From the NCBI RefSeq assembly GCF_014200455.1, contig NZ_JACHBW010000027.1, positions 1 through 64,000 of the forward strand: a stretch of 64,000 nucleotides of DNA, given 5' to 3'. Below, one piece after another: positions 16,982 to 25,273 of this stretch. The stretch's first letter is position 1; the number at the start of each line of letters is the position of its first letter. A program made the translations under genes and the position numbers. This DNA is from Paraburkholderia bannensis (GTDB lineage: Bacteria > Pseudomonadota > Gammaproteobacteria > Burkholderiales > Burkholderiaceae). A model generated the notes under the pieces. That model saw only the letters and a program-made list of their open reading frames with translations, did no database searches and was not told where the DNA came from.

Positions 16982-18127
16982 ATGGCAGCAATATTGAACG
17001 TGCGGGCCGTGGTGCGAGGCTACCGTCTTACGCCCACGGTGTCGGCTGAGCTGATCGCGTTGCTCGACGAGCATGTGTCGAGTGTCCACAGCAAGACGCG
17101 CATCAGCGCGAAGCCCTTGTCGATCAGGACGCAGGAATACCGTGTGCGCGGGATCTGCGCGGCGCTCGTGGAATTGCGAGAGGGCGGCTACGCACTGGCG
17201 AGCCCGTGGAGTATGCGGCGCAAGCACGTCGAATGGCTGATCAATCACTGGGTCGAAGCGCGACAGAGCGGCGGTACGATCGAAAACAAGCTGACGTATC
17301 TGCGCGCACTCTGCGAATGGATGGGCAAGGGCAATCTGGTGGGCAAGCTGGACGACTACGTGGACCGCAGGGAAAACGGCCTCGTGCGCTCCTATGTGGC
17401 GGAGGTCGATCGTTCGTGGGAGGCAAACGGCGTGAGCGCACACGAGAAGATTGCCGAGATCGCGGCGACATGCCCACGGGTCGCAGTGCAGTTGAAGCTG
17501 CAGGCGGCCTTTGGTCTGCGCATCGAGGAGAGCTTCATGTTGCAGCCGGTGCGCGCAGTGAAAGACATGGAGCTGCTTGAGGTCACACGCGGGACCAAAG
17601 GCGGTCGCGAGCGCGAGGTGCCGATCGAGGAGAAATATGCCGTGCTGGAGGCTGCGGCCGGCCTGTCGAATCCGATGACAGGTTCGACGGTGCCGGCCGA
17701 CCGGACACTCCGGCAGTGGCGTAACCATTACTACCATGTGCTCAAGCGGCACGGCATTACCCAGTCTGGCCTCGGCGTGACGAGTCATGGTCTGCGACAT
17801 CAGTATCTGCAGGAGGTCTATGAGCGCACCGCCGGTGTGGCCGCGCCGATCAAGCAATCGGGCGCGCGTCCAGACCCGGAACTGCATGCGCAGGCCATGC
17901 GTCGCGTGGTCGAGGCGGCTGGTCACAGCCGCGTGACCAAGGCGAACGCCTACCTTTCGACGTTTGCGAAACAGGAGCGGCTGGCGAAGCCCAATCCGAC
18001 CGCCGACCAGGCACGGGCCGCAGTCGAGGCCGCCGGTGGAAACAAGACGCACGCGGCGGCAGCGCTGGGGATCTCCCGACAGGCGCTATACCGGCTGCTC
18101 GATGGGGCCGTTGCCGCGCAACAGTGA
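16982..18127 (+). CDS. Tyrosine recombinase with C-terminal Fis-like HTH
   Basis: 381 residues. An N-terminal helical DNA-binding half (1-160) precedes a catalytic domain with the Arg in FGLRIEES (about 180), HGLRHQY (about 270), AGHSRVTKANAYL holding a His and the likely nucleophile Tyr (about 324). Residues 345-378 add NKTHAAAALGISRQALYRLL, a Fis-type helix-turn-helix not usual for integrases. GGAG precedes the ATG. Roles could be plasmid dimer resolution or integration; no attachment core was found. Confidence 0.82.
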   Translation: MAAILNVRAVVRGYRLTPTVSAELIALLDEHVSSVHSKTRISAKPLSIRTQEYRVRGICAALVELREGGYALASPWSMRRKHVEWLINHWVEARQSGGTIENKLTYLRALCEWMGKGNLVGKLDDYVDRRENGLVRSYVAEVDRSWEANGVSAHEKIAEIAATCPRVAVQLKLQAAFGLRIEESFMLQPVRAVKDMELLEVTRGTKGGREREVPIEEKYAVLEAAAGLSNPMTGSTVPADRTLRQWRNHYYHVLKRHGITQSGLGVTSHGLRHQYLQEVYERTAGVAAPIKQSGARPDPELHAQAMRRVVEAAGHSRVTKANAYLSTFAKQERLAKPNPTADQARAAVEAAGGNKTHAAAALGISRQALYRLLDGAVAAQQ

Positions 18128-18323
18128 GCAGTGAGCGTGTGTTTTCGCACGTTGCGTGTGCGCAGATATCCGCACACTCTCGTCAAACGCAAACGTTCTG
18201 CAGACCGCTGCGAATGACGGTCAAGAAACGAACGATACAGGGGAGGGGTGGGGAAGCCTTTACGGCAAAATAATTTTGTCTCTCAGGTTCTGGCAAGCCC
18301 TCGGAACAGCCAGAACACTATTC

Positions 18324-18349
18324 GACCGGCCTTGGCCGGTCTTTTTTTT
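18324..18349 (+). terminator. Terminator downstream of the recombinase
   Basis: Perfect stem GACCGGCC-tt-GGCCGGTC followed by eight T. The 196-bp gap between the recombinase stop and this stem holds no ORF; a recombination site could lie there but none is recognisable. Confidence 0.9.
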
Positions 18350-18364
18350 GCCCGTCAGAAACGC

Positions 18365-19036
18365 TCACCAGCGGTCGCGGTCGGGCAGTGAGTCGACGGC
18401 CGCCGCGATGGCATCTTCGTAGAGCATGTCCTGATGCTCCGGATGGGTATAGACATTTGGGAACTGGGCATAGCGCTCGCCCTCAATCTCGACCCATTTC
18501 GCGAGCTGGACGAGCTTGCGGTAGCGCGCGGCGTCGTTGAGCACCGGATCAATGGGCCACGAATCGAATGAGACGACCGTGGCATCGACGAGTCGGCGCG
18601 CGATCATCTTCACCATCGGCCCGAGTTCCGACCAGTCGCCTTCAAGTCGCGAGACAAGTTCGATGATCGCAGGAATATCGGTCACGCCAAGTTCGCGCTC
18701 GACGAGCCGTTGCAGATCTGACTTTTCGGCTTCCGGCCGGTTGAGCCTTCGATTCCAGATTTCGGCGACGGTATTGCGTGCCACCGTGTCATCTTCCTGG
18801 CACGGTTGCCACGGAGTCTGCATGCCGCATTCTGCACAGTAGATACAGACCAGTGGCTCGGTCTCCGGTGCCTCGGGAGGACGTCTCGCGATGTCGCCGA
18901 CGCGCGGCGGCCCGGCAAACCTGCCCCAGCGGGACGGATCGTAAATCGGGTCAGGGCATGGGGCAATGAGACGCTGCGAGCGGCCGATGGTGGGTCGGCC
19001 GCCGCAATGGTCACACGGGACAAGTTGCTCGTACAT
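18365..19036 (-). CDS. Lar-like zinc protein (restriction-alleviation family resemblance)
   Basis: 223 residues. The N-terminal 100 residues follow the Lar pattern: PCDHCGG ... CIYCAECG ... VAEIWNRR, i.e. two Cys pairs then an A-x-x-x-WN-R ending. Lar-type proteins modulate type I restriction. The remaining 120 residues are helical and unrecognised, so this is longer than classic Lar. GAGAG lies before the ATG. Last gene of a minus-strand accessory group. Confidence 0.6.
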   Translation of the reverse strand: MYEQLVPCDHCGGRPTIGRSQRLIAPCPDPIYDPSRWGRFAGPPRVGDIARRPPEAPETEPLVCIYCAECGMQTPWQPCQEDDTVARNTVAEIWNRRLNRPEAEKSDLQRLVERELGVTDIPAIIELVSRLEGDWSELGPMVKMIARRLVDATVVSFDSWPIDPVLNDAARYRKLVQLAKWVEIEGERYAQFPNVYTHPEHQDMLYEDAIAAAVDSLPDRDRW

Positions 19037-19147
19037 GGCGCTCTCAGGGCTGATTTGAAATGTTGCCCAGATTATTGCGCGAGCGCCTGCTTTACAAAAG
19101 CTCGAACAGGCGACGGTAATCCTGGTAGACCGCTACAAAGTTTTCCT

Positions 19148-20188
19148 TTAGGCGGCAACGGTGGGGAACGCGTGATGTTCGCGACCGGCGAGAAGCCGGC
19201 CTGCCGATTTTTTCCCGAGTCGCACCATGCTCGCGTCGCCGGGCTCACGTTGTGCCGCTAGACCGTCGCCATAGGCGTAGCCCTCCGTGCTCAACCAGAC
19301 CCCTTCCGGCTTTCGCGTGCCACTGTCAGCAACGTCCGCGCGCGGTAGCCATTCGCCCCATTGCTTGAACAGGAAGGGTACGCCGGCGGTGGCGCATTGC
19401 GCGTGGAGATCTAGCGCCCACACTGGATGCATCGGGCGCGCGTGCGGGCCGCTCTCGCCGCCGGCAATCACCCAGTCGACGCATTCGTGCATCGCGGCGA
19501 GATGGATGGGATCGCTCACGTGTCCCGCGCACGTGGCGCAATAGCCCGGTTCGTACCGCGCGTCCTGGATGAAGCCGGTCGCGCAGTGCGGCCACCCCGG
19601 CGTCAGGTAATCACGAATATCGACCGGCCCGAGCAGTGGCTCCATGCTCAGAAATTTCACGTGAGCGGGCGTGTCGAGCAGCTTGGGTATATCGCGATCT
19701 GCTTCGGTCTGGTTCACGATCGTGGCGCCTATCCACACACCCGGCCACGCCCGCTCGTCCCACGTGTTGACGCCGCACGACAGTTCGCCGACCACATCGT
19801 TGAGCATCGCCCTTGCGTTGCCTATACGCTTGGTGAGCAGGAGCCAGTCGAGGTTGGGCGTCTTCGCGATCAGGCGGAAGAGGTCGACGCGCCATTCAGG
19901 ATCGACGGCATTGTCGAAGACGTCGGCGAGCGACGAGCAGAAAACCCGCTGACGCCGGCCATGCTTTGCGAAGAAGGATGCGTGCGCAGCGTTCCAGTGG
20001 ATAGGCTGCCGCCAGTTCGTGGCGGATGTTCGCACACGGGTTTCGCCAGGACCCCACACCACCTTGTGCAGGCGTTTATCCATTAACTGCTCTGCGTAGC
20101 AGTGGTCGCAGCCAGGCGACACCTTTGCACATCCGGACCACGGATTAAAAGTGTGATCAGTCCATTCGATGCTGGAATTTTCGGCCAT
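19148..20188 (-). CDS. Gp37/Gp68-like (DUF5131) Cys-cluster protein
   Basis: 346 residues. Opens SSIEWTDHTFNPWSGC followed by CDHCYAEQ, the radical-SAM-like cluster typical of the phage Gp37/Gp68 family; WIAGGESGPHARP and PFLFKQWGEW also match that family. These proteins occur in phages and mobile elements; the reaction is not known to me. A second CxxC (CATCAG) forms an insertion. GAGGAAGG precedes the ATG, and the upstream gene stops two bases before it, so they form an operon. Confidence 0.8.
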   Translation of the reverse strand: MAENSSIEWTDHTFNPWSGCAKVSPGCDHCYAEQLMDKRLHKVVWGPGETRVRTSATNWRQPIHWNAAHASFFAKHGRRQRVFCSSLADVFDNAVDPEWRVDLFRLIAKTPNLDWLLLTKRIGNARAMLNDVVGELSCGVNTWDERAWPGVWIGATIVNQTEADRDIPKLLDTPAHVKFLSMEPLLGPVDIRDYLTPGWPHCATGFIQDARYEPGYCATCAGHVSDPIHLAAMHECVDWVIAGGESGPHARPMHPVWALDLHAQCATAGVPFLFKQWGEWLPRADVADSGTRKPEGVWLSTEGYAYGDGLAAQREPGDASMVRLGKKSAGRLLAGREHHAFPTVAA

Positions 20189-20190
20189 GG

Positions 20191-20835
20191 TTATGCCTTC
20201 CTCGCTGCTTTGTCTCCGATCACATAGGCACGGATCGTCTCCATCGCGCGCGCATCATCAGTGGCCGGCGGGCCGTGAGCGATCGATTTATCCAGCGGCG
20301 TGCACATGCGATCAAGCGCATCGAGCACGTCGGCCGGCACCGGGTTATCGATCACGTCGCGCGCGAGCAGCTCGGCATCGTCGAGTGCGTTCGAGAGGCC
20401 CGTGCGCGCGATCGATTCCGGTATCGCCAGCAGTTTCGTGCGCGCGCTCGCGATCGTCGCGAAGAGCCTGCCGGCGCGTTCACGCGCAGGGCGGGGGGAA
20501 CTGCCGTAGCGGGATTCGGGTTCGACCGGCACATCGGCGTCGGCTGCAATCAGGATATCCGCGGCGCGGCACAGTTCGCGCGCGGTGCTCCAGCGCTGGT
20601 TGTCGAGCGACTGGAATCCCGATCTGACGAGTTCGAGCGAGCGACGGTAAAGCCACGCGGCAATCGTTGCCGAGGCTGCTGCCTGCAATGGACTGCGATA
20701 GAGGGGAGGCTGGGCGTCGAGCCAGGCCTGTACTGCCTGGACCGTGACGGTATCTGCAGGGGCGCCGGGAAAGCGCTGGCGAAACCCGGTTTCGAGTTCC
20801 TGCGAAGCGACGAGGGCGTTGAGGTCGTGGTTCAT
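20191..20835 (-). CDS. Hypothetical protein, 214 residues
   Basis: Helical, Ala-rich protein without membrane segments or recognised motifs. No strong ribosome site is visible. A TTGACT sequence at 20890-20895 on the minus strand may be part of its promoter. Co-directional with and two bases from the Gp37/Gp68-like gene. Confidence 0.6.
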   Translation of the reverse strand: MNHDLNALVASQELETGFRQRFPGAPADTVTVQAVQAWLDAQPPLYRSPLQAAASATIAAWLYRRSLELVRSGFQSLDNQRWSTARELCRAADILIAADADVPVEPESRYGSSPRPARERAGRLFATIASARTKLLAIPESIARTGLSNALDDAELLARDVIDNPVPADVLDALDRMCTPLDKSIAHGPPATDDARAMETIRAYVIGDKAARKA

Positions 20836-20959
20836 TGTTGAGATCCCGAAGGCGAGGGTGACGCTTAAAGCCTATCGGGGTGAGTGCAAAGTCAAGTTCG
20901 CGCAGTCGGCGATGGCGGACTGATATCGGACAGATCGTCTGCGTGGGAACCCTGCCTCG

Positions 20960-21442
20960 TCAAACGAGGCCGTTATACGTTTCGTGCGTCACGAAGCACA
21001 CGGGTTTCATCGAGTGCGAATCAACGAGTATTCGATGCCTGAGACCGACTGGCACGGAGAAGTCCCCTCCGCGGCTGGCTAGTACACGAGCGTCCAGCGA
21101 CAGGGGGTGCACTCCCGCCTCAAGCTGGGCAAGTATGTTCAAAGCGCGGCCCAGGACGGCTGGCAAGTGCCGGGCAGCGCTCAGATCCAGGGGGGCGCGG
21201 GAGGCCGCGCTTGTGAGCGCCGCTTTGCGGGTTGCCGCAGCGTCCCTGGCCTGCTTCTGCACCGCCGCCCTTCGCGAGCGACGAGCAGCATGATTTGTCT
21301 GTGCCACCACAGTCGCTTGAGGTCTAAGGGCGCGACAATCCTCAGCGGTCTTTTGTGCCAGCAGACAGGCGCGCGCGTCATTCGCGCAGCGGTGGCAGAA
21401 CTTGCCGAGCCCACGATGACCGCAGTCGAATTGCCGCTTCAT
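20960..21442 (-). CDS. Small zinc-finger-like protein
   Basis: 160 residues. Starts KRQFDCGHRGLGKFCHRCA, a C-x-H-x7-C-x2-C cluster near residues 7-18, followed by a basic Ala/Arg-rich helical segment (50-85) and a C-terminal part with SVPVGLRHRILVD. GGGAG precedes the ATG. I do not recognise a named family with confidence; nucleic-acid binding is plausible from the finger and basic stretch. Confidence 0.6.
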   Translation of the reverse strand: MKRQFDCGHRGLGKFCHRCANDARACLLAQKTAEDCRALRPQATVVAQTNHAARRSRRAAVQKQARDAAATRKAALTSAASRAPLDLSAARHLPAVLGRALNILAQLEAGVHPLSLDARVLASRGGDFSVPVGLRHRILVDSHSMKPVCFVTHETYNGLV

Positions 21443-21466
21443 TTGAGTAGCTCCCGCACGACGAAT

Positions 21467-22693
21467 TCAGGTTTTTGAGACGGCCGGCGGCAAGCTGACA
21501 TCGGTCAGGTTGTCGCGCTCGATGTTCCATTCGACGGCGGGAATGCAGCGTTCGGCCCGCAGGCGCTGCTTTTCCTTCTTGCGGCGCTCATAGCTCGCGA
21601 GCCCGTTCATTCCGTAGACTTCGATGTGTGTGGGCGGGCGCGTGTCGAGCAACACGAAATCAGGGAGCATGTCGTCCTCGGGCTGCAAACGTACTGGTTT
21701 CTCGAACACACGACGCTCTGCGACGAGCCGGTTCGCCATTGCGACTTCGTGGATGGAATCACAGGGCAGGAACGCCGACGAACACAGCATCGCTGCGAGA
21801 TCAACCACGCGCAGATGTCCTTTCGTTGTGCGCTCCACGAGCAGCAGGCCGATCACGCGCGCACTTTGCTCGCCGAGTGCACGCCACGCGTGCGAGTAGG
21901 ACTTCTGCACGCGCTCGACCAGCTGGGTCGAAGTGAAATAGCGCTGCTTGCGCTGGCGCAGCGTGATGGAATAGCCATATTGCGTGGTTGCCACCTCGCC
22001 GATCTCTCCAAGCATCAGCGCGCGACGTGAGGTGTTCCCGTCGTTCGTGATCCTGCCCATAAACGCATCAAACTCGGCATTGATCGCATCACGGCCGCTT
22101 TCTTCGAAGCGGCGCATGATGTGGAGCGTATCGTCGGCGGCAGCCCCGTTGATCCTCGCGTTCTCGCCCAAGCCAGCCAGCAGCATTGAATTGACCGCGC
22201 CCCAGCCCCGCGCCATCGAGGCGCCGGCCCACGAAGTGAGCCCGGCGCTGTGCCAGAGCGTCTGGATGAAAGCGAGGAGCGGCGCGCTGCGGCGCGACGC
22301 CCGAGCGCTTCCGTTGGCCTTTCGGGTGCGGTCGGAGGACGTGAGTGTGTCCCGTTGCATGAGCGAGGCGTCGAGTCGCACATTCAAGCCGTCCGGGCCC
22401 GCGATGATCGCCGCGGTGCTGTCGTTGCTGCCGCTGGTCTGGCTCTGTGCATCCTTGCGGAAATCGCACCCTTCGACGTGGTGCATGCCGTCGTCCGGCC
22501 ATCCGGCAAGGTGAAACAATGAGCCGTAACGCCGGATAACGAGTTTTCGCGGGGCGTGTTCACGGCAGTGGCATAGCGCGTACCCCGGCGTGACTTTCGC
22601 GCGTTCGAGAGCGCGTGCATGGCGCGACGGATGCTCCTGAACGTCGGCGAGCGAAACCCGGATGCCAGAAAACGAGACGTCAGCCATTGGCAT
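21467..22693 (-). CDS. DUF1173-like protein
   Basis: 408 residues. An N-terminal Cys/His segment (CHCREHAP ... HVEGCDF) is followed by a large domain whose end reads FVLLDTRPPTHIEVYGM, with later basic KKEKQRLRAE. This resembles the plasmid/ICE family DUF1173. The C-terminal core has conserved acidic residues that would fit a nuclease-like fold (D...E-V), but that is inference. It has a shorter paralog directly upstream at 22775. Confidence 0.62.
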   Translation of the reverse strand: MPMADVSFSGIRVSLADVQEHPSRHARALERAKVTPGYALCHCREHAPRKLVIRRYGSLFHLAGWPDDGMHHVEGCDFRKDAQSQTSGSNDSTAAIIAGPDGLNVRLDASLMQRDTLTSSDRTRKANGSARASRRSAPLLAFIQTLWHSAGLTSWAGASMARGWGAVNSMLLAGLGENARINGAAADDTLHIMRRFEESGRDAINAEFDAFMGRITNDGNTSRRALMLGEIGEVATTQYGYSITLRQRKQRYFTSTQLVERVQKSYSHAWRALGEQSARVIGLLLVERTTKGHLRVVDLAAMLCSSAFLPCDSIHEVAMANRLVAERRVFEKPVRLQPEDDMLPDFVLLDTRPPTHIEVYGMNGLASYERRKKEKQRLRAERCIPAVEWNIERDNLTDVSLPPAVSKT

Positions 22694-22774
22694 CCGCCGT
22701 AGAGACGACTGACGACCTTGCGGGAAGGGACATAGGTGTTAGGGACATGGCCTGCTACGTTGTGCGCGGTGAAA

Positions 22775-23521
22775 TCAGGCGTTTCTGCCCGGCGGTGGCA
22801 GTGCAACATCGTCCGGCGACTGGCTGTCGATGTTCCATTCGATGGCTGTTACATCGCGCCCGGCGCGCAGACGCTGTCTATTCTTTCTGCGGCGCGCGTC
22901 GGAAACCGGGTCATTCCCACCGTACGCCTCGATGTGCGTCTCGGGCCGTGTATCCAGCAACACGAAATCCGGGAAGGCGTCGTCCACCGGGTGCATGCGG
23001 ATAGGCTTTTCGAAGAAGCGTTGTTCGGCCACAAGGCGGTTAGCCATTGCCACATCGTGCATGGATTCGCACGGCAGGAAAGTGGCCGAACACAGTATCG
23101 CGGCGAGATCGAGCACGCGAAGATGTCCTTTCGGAGAACGATCAACGATAAGCAGCGCGACTACGCTTGAATACGGCTCGCCAATGGCACGCCATGCGTG
23201 GGCGTATGCCGTCTGTGCATGCGCGACAAGCTCGGCTGTGGCATAGCAGCGCTGATTTTTATAGCGCAGGGTAATCGCATACCCGTCCCGTGCCGGTGTC
23301 ACCGCGATGATTTCCCCGAAGAGGGAGCCGCGTATTTCCCCCTCGTCGTTTATCCCTGTGATGCTCGCACCGCAGCGGCGCTCGGCGTCACCGAGTCCGT
23401 TGAACATCAGCCCATGTACGGTCGTCCAGCTGAGTGACATGGATGTGCCGGCCCAACGGGACAAGCCTGAGCGTGTCCACAGTGTCTGGAGGATCGGGAG
23501 CAGCGATTTGGAATCAGGCAT
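22775..23521 (-). CDS. DUF1173-like paralog lacking the N-terminal zinc part
   Basis: 248 residues, collinear with residues about 145-408 of the neighbour: shared GHLRVVDLAA/GHLRVLDLAA, AMANRLVAE and FVLLDTRP blocks. The N-terminal Cys/His region is missing. The ATG at 23521 follows GAGGAAA and overlaps the upstream stop by eight bases. Likely a tandem duplication followed by truncation and divergence. Confidence 0.62.
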   Translation of the reverse strand: MPDSKSLLPILQTLWTRSGLSRWAGTSMSLSWTTVHGLMFNGLGDAERRCGASITGINDEGEIRGSLFGEIIAVTPARDGYAITLRYKNQRCYATAELVAHAQTAYAHAWRAIGEPYSSVVALLIVDRSPKGHLRVLDLAAILCSATFLPCESMHDVAMANRLVAEQRFFEKPIRMHPVDDAFPDFVLLDTRPETHIEAYGGNDPVSDARRRKNRQRLRAGRDVTAIEWNIDSQSPDDVALPPPGRNA

Positions 23522-23840
23522 CAGCGGTTTCCTCGCGTGGGATTTCATATTCGCGCCCGGTCGCGCGATCGGTCAGGAACCAATCGCCGCCACGCAGGCG
23601 TTTGACGTGGCAGGCGGGGTAGCAAAGCCGCATCTGCCGCAGTTCTTCGCCGGCCTTGTATGCTGCGCGTCGTTCGCGCACGGTATTCACCAGCGCAAGG
23701 ACGCTGGCGATCAGGATCAGCGCGCAAAGGACGGCACCTGCAATCCAGGGGCGATGCCAGAGCAGATCGCAGATACGGCTGAGTCCAAACCAGAGAAGAA
23801 CAGGTACGGCGAGGGCCAGCAACATTTCGCGGAATGACAT
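23514..23840 (-). CDS. Small inner-membrane protein
   Basis: 108 residues with two hydrophobic helices (about 5-22 and 33-53) and a soluble C-terminal half containing KRLRGGDWFLTDRATGREY. Coupled by overlap to the downstream DUF1173-like gene. Unknown function. Confidence 0.6.
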   Translation of the reverse strand: MSFREMLLALAVPVLLWFGLSRICDLLWHRPWIAGAVLCALILIASVLALVNTVRERRAAYKAGEELRQMRLCYPACHVKRLRGGDWFLTDRATGREYEIPREETADA

Positions 23841-23846
23841 AAGTGC

Positions 23847-24038
23847 TCAGGCGACGATTTCGACGCAATCTTGGGGGCCACGCCAGAAGGAACCGTCCTC
23901 GGTATCGAGAACGATCACCATGCCGGTGTCCAGATCGTGCTGGGTGACAACGCCTTCGCCCCAGTCAGTCGGACCCGTCTGGTACTGCACGCGGCGCAGC
24001 CTCATAGAGTGCGCGTCATTTGAAGAAGGAGGGGCCAT
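23847..24038 (-). CDS. Small hypothetical protein, about 63 residues
   Basis: The conserved-looking part is MRLRRVQYQTGPTDWGEGVV followed by a short beta-rich stretch with GMVIVLDTEDG. Start uncertain: ATG 24038 gives 63 residues, ATG 24005 gives 52; neither has a strong ribosome site. First gene after element S copy 2. Confidence 0.45.
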   Translation of the reverse strand: MAPPSSNDAHSMRLRRVQYQTGPTDWGEGVVTQHDLDTGMVIVLDTEDGSFWRGPQDCVEIVA

Positions 24039-24116
24039 GAAACGATCATGGCGCGAGGGCGGGGCAATCGAAGGGCAAAAGCTCAACGAAATCGCGTTCG
24101 TTTTCGTTGTCGCCGA

Positions 24117-24180
24117 ATTAGCCGGAAAGCTGCACAAAAACTGCACCATTCCGGCTAAACGGCTGCAGGCGCCTGCAAAA
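24117..24180. promoter_or_regulatory. Conserved intergenic element S, copy 2
   Basis: Nearly identical to copy 1: GCCGGAAAGCTGCACAAAAA, CTGCACCATTCCGGCTAAA, ending with the palindrome TGCAGGCGCCTGCA (24164-24177). Here the outer arms TTAGCCGGAA and TTCCGGCTAA form a perfect inverted repeat. It precedes the minus-strand block 18365-24038. Confidence 0.6.
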
Positions 24181-24188
24181 CCGGATGT

Positions 24189-24908
24189 TCAGGCGCGGCG
24201 CGCGCGGAAAACTGATATCGGACCACTGACAGGCGTGCCGACGGTCAGCCGCACGCGGCGTAGCAGGTCGTTATGGAAGGCGCTGAGCAGCGATTCCGGC
24301 GGGCAGAAGAGCAGCCGCGTGCCTGCGATAAGAAAAAAGGCAATACCGTACAGCGAGGCAATGATGCCTGCAATCGCATGAAGCAGACCGGCGAGCGTGG
24401 CGATGTGGTCGAAACGCGCTGCCGGTTGCGCAAAAATCGTGACGAGTTCGCGCGTTGACTCCTGCGGAAACATGAGGAAGCATTCGAGGAAGTAGGCGGC
24501 AATGACGAACATCGTGACGCCAAAGGCCAGAAGCGCGTGACGAGACAGCGCGCCAACGACGGTGAAAGCCTGAGCCAGATAGTTTCGCGGGTCATTCGCG
24601 CTCTCCATACGCATTCTGGCGTAGACGGGCTCTGGAATGGCGCCCACCTCGACACCGTTGACGCTGACCTTCATCACGATACGGTCGTCCGCCGCTGCAA
24701 TGCCACGCCGCAGGGAATGCAACCAGACCAGCCGCAGCAGCTCGCTGGCCAGACCACAGGCAAGTGAGAGGCACACGATATGCCAGAGTCCCCGGGCACC
24801 GGGCGGCGCGGCGCGTGTGAAGAAAACCAGGCAGAACACGATCGCCGCAGTCGCCAGAGCGAAGCTGGCCGAGCCCAGCGAGGGGTGACGTTTTTTAAGA
24901 TCAGGCAT
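24189..24908 (-). CDS. Membrane protein, about four helices
   Basis: 239 residues. Hydrophobic segments at roughly 15-35, 45-60, 120-145 and 180-205. The internal ATG at 24908 follows GGAG by seven bases; the upstream in-frame start lacks one. Divergent from the methyltransferase-like gene. No family recognised. Confidence 0.62.
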   Translation of the reverse strand: MPDLKKRHPSLGSASFALATAAIVFCLVFFTRAAPPGARGLWHIVCLSLACGLASELLRLVWLHSLRRGIAAADDRIVMKVSVNGVEVGAIPEPVYARMRMESANDPRNYLAQAFTVVGALSRHALLAFGVTMFVIAAYFLECFLMFPQESTRELVTIFAQPAARFDHIATLAGLLHAIAGIIASLYGIAFFLIAGTRLLFCPPESLLSAFHNDLLRRVRLTVGTPVSGPISVFRARRA

Positions 24909-25169
24909 AGGGTCTCCATGAGAGGGCGCGGGCGGGTGATTGCCCGCGCATTCATTCTCCGGTGACGACGCAAGGGACAATTCCTGAAAAGCCGCGCGAT
25001 AGCGCTCTCATAGTCTGTCCTGTCGGCTATTGGGGCTGCGTTTCTCCACAAGGTTTTCCACCGTTTCTGTGGATAACGTGTTTGGGTCAGTAATACGAAA
25101 GCACGTCAGAGAGGTGGCCCTTTCTCGCGCCCGATACGCCAGCACTCCGGTACGATTTGCTTTACTACT

Positions 25170-25206
25170 GCGTCGTCGACGCATCGACCTGCTGGCATCT
25201 GCCAGC
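25170..25206 (+). ncRNA. Two-hairpin leader element, copy C
   Basis: GCGTC-gtc-GACGC (25170-25182), ATCGACCT, GCTGGC-atct-GCCAGC (25191-25206), then TTTCTTTACC. CGAAAGC lies 74 bp upstream (25096). The loop of hairpin 1 differs from other copies while the stem is kept. Leader of the methyltransferase-like gene. Confidence 0.65.
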
Positions 25207-25273
25207 CATTTCTTTACCCTCTGGGGCATGACTGCCCCGCAGGGCCATGCCTCGTCTTCATTCAGGAGCAGGC

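Noticed and set aside
16907..18052. 381-residue minus-strand ORF opposite the recombinase
   Set aside because: It is the antisense shadow of the recombinase gene, common in GC-rich DNA.
18128..18323. Possible attachment site of the recombinase
   Set aside because: No repeated core or inverted arms with clear identity could be found in the gap.
25068..25076. Perfect DnaA-box nonamer TGTGGATAA
   Set aside because: A single isolated 9-mer in a promoter region, far from the iteron origin; chance is likely.
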